In this document: positions 61,039-61,195 of the stretch, one piece after another
How positions within the stretch are numbered: position 1 is the first letter of the stretch
Layout: each line of letters begins with the position of its first letter
Source: an uncultured Cytophagales bacterium
Lineage (GTDB): Bacteria; Bacteroidota; Bacteroidia; Cytophagales; Thermonemataceae
Direction: 5' to 3'
Assembly: GCA_938002655.1 (NCBI GenBank)
Contig: CALLAC010000019.1
Location: 1 to 61,195 of the forward strand
DNA length: 61,195 bases
Program-made: the position numbers and the translations under genes
The notes under the pieces: model-generated
Databases searched by the model: none
The model's input: the letters and a program-made list of their open reading frames with translations, nothing else
What the model was told of the DNA's origin: nothing

Positions 61039-61195
61039 TTAACTTCCTTTTTGTCTGTTACTGAATAGCCTATCTTTTCAATAGCTTTTTTAATTTCGTC
61101 AATGTCAGTTTGTGTTTTGTCAAATTCAATGATTGCGTTTCCGTTTTCATAAGAAACAGTCGTCTTAACTATTCCTGTCAATTTATTTACTTCAC
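61035..61195 (-). CDS. Heavy-metal-associated (MerP/CopZ-like) protein, N-terminus cut
   Basis: Only the last 53 residues are in the window. They match the second half of an HMA domain or of a MerP/CopZ-like metal chaperone: LTGIVKTTVSYENGNAIIEFDKTQTDIDEI followed by KKAIEKIGYSVTDKK. The CxxC metal loop would lie in the missing N-terminal part. It is immediately upstream of the GDCCVxC gene, whose ATG shares the stop (ATGA). It may be fused to a MerT-like transporter beyond the edge, as often seen in Bacteroidota. Confidence 0.7.
   Translation of the reverse strand, partial: EVNKLTGIVKTTVSYENGNAIIEFDKTQTDIDEIKKAIEKIGYSVTDKKEVK

Noticed and set aside
1-61195. CRISPR arrays, tRNA or rRNA genes, transposases
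   Set aside because: No spaced direct repeats, no tRNA cloverleaf in the intergenic gaps, and no transposase or integrase motif were seen anywhere in the window.

Overview
This AT-rich window looks like a chromosomal segment of a Bacteroidota bacterium, probably from the Cytophagales or a neighbouring order (the order is an inference). The evidence is the gene families: UMF1-type MFS transporter, DUF4856 protein plus imelysin, HTTM protein, RND pumps with lipoprotein adaptors, and many lipoproteins with a Bacteroidota-style lipobox. Several genes also have a TAnnTTTG promoter element upstream. Gene density is high. I found no rRNA, tRNA, CRISPR array or intact transposase.

Left arm (1-20521, every gene on the minus strand). 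A truncated sacsin-like GHKL ATPase at the edge is followed by a Uma2-type nuclease. Next come parts of an RND efflux system: a CusA-like permease and a lipoprotein adaptor at 2364-6657, and a second permease at 14569-17571. Between them, at 6698-14513, lies the most unusual region. It is a five-fold tandem cassette. Each unit has a conserved leader, a short exported peptide (mostly Cys-rich), a terminator-like hairpin, and a beta-propeller lipoprotein. The peptide class tracks the propeller class, and four of the five peptides have no ATG at the expected place. Upstream of the second permease are three tandem near-identical coiled-coil membrane proteins that overlap by ATGA, and then gatB.

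Middle (20726-46408). This is mainly housekeeping and envelope biology: a Cache-HAMP-GAF-PAS-PAS sensor without a kinase domain, a winged-helix regulator overlapping a small HsdR_N nuclease-like gene, a WecE-type sugar aminotransferase, a small exported protein, a sugar nucleotidyltransferase, a Sua5/YciO protein, an MFS transporter, parC, recG, a YbhN-like membrane protein, murC, a membrane histidine kinase, two glycosyltransferases, Ppx/GppA and dnaE.

Right arm (46559-61195). It starts with an HDAC-family deacetylase, a beta-CASP nuclease and a subtilase-like protein that lacks the usual catalytic Asp block. A palindrome-controlled operon follows: DUF4856 lipoprotein, imelysin, HTTM protein and TonB-dependent receptor, which together suggest iron or other metal uptake. 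A SNF2 helicase and the tRNA hydroxylase TrhO come next. At the right edge, after a gene-free stretch, a GDCCVxC-type Cys-rich protein and a truncated heavy-metal-associated protein begin what is probably a mercury or heavy-metal resistance island.
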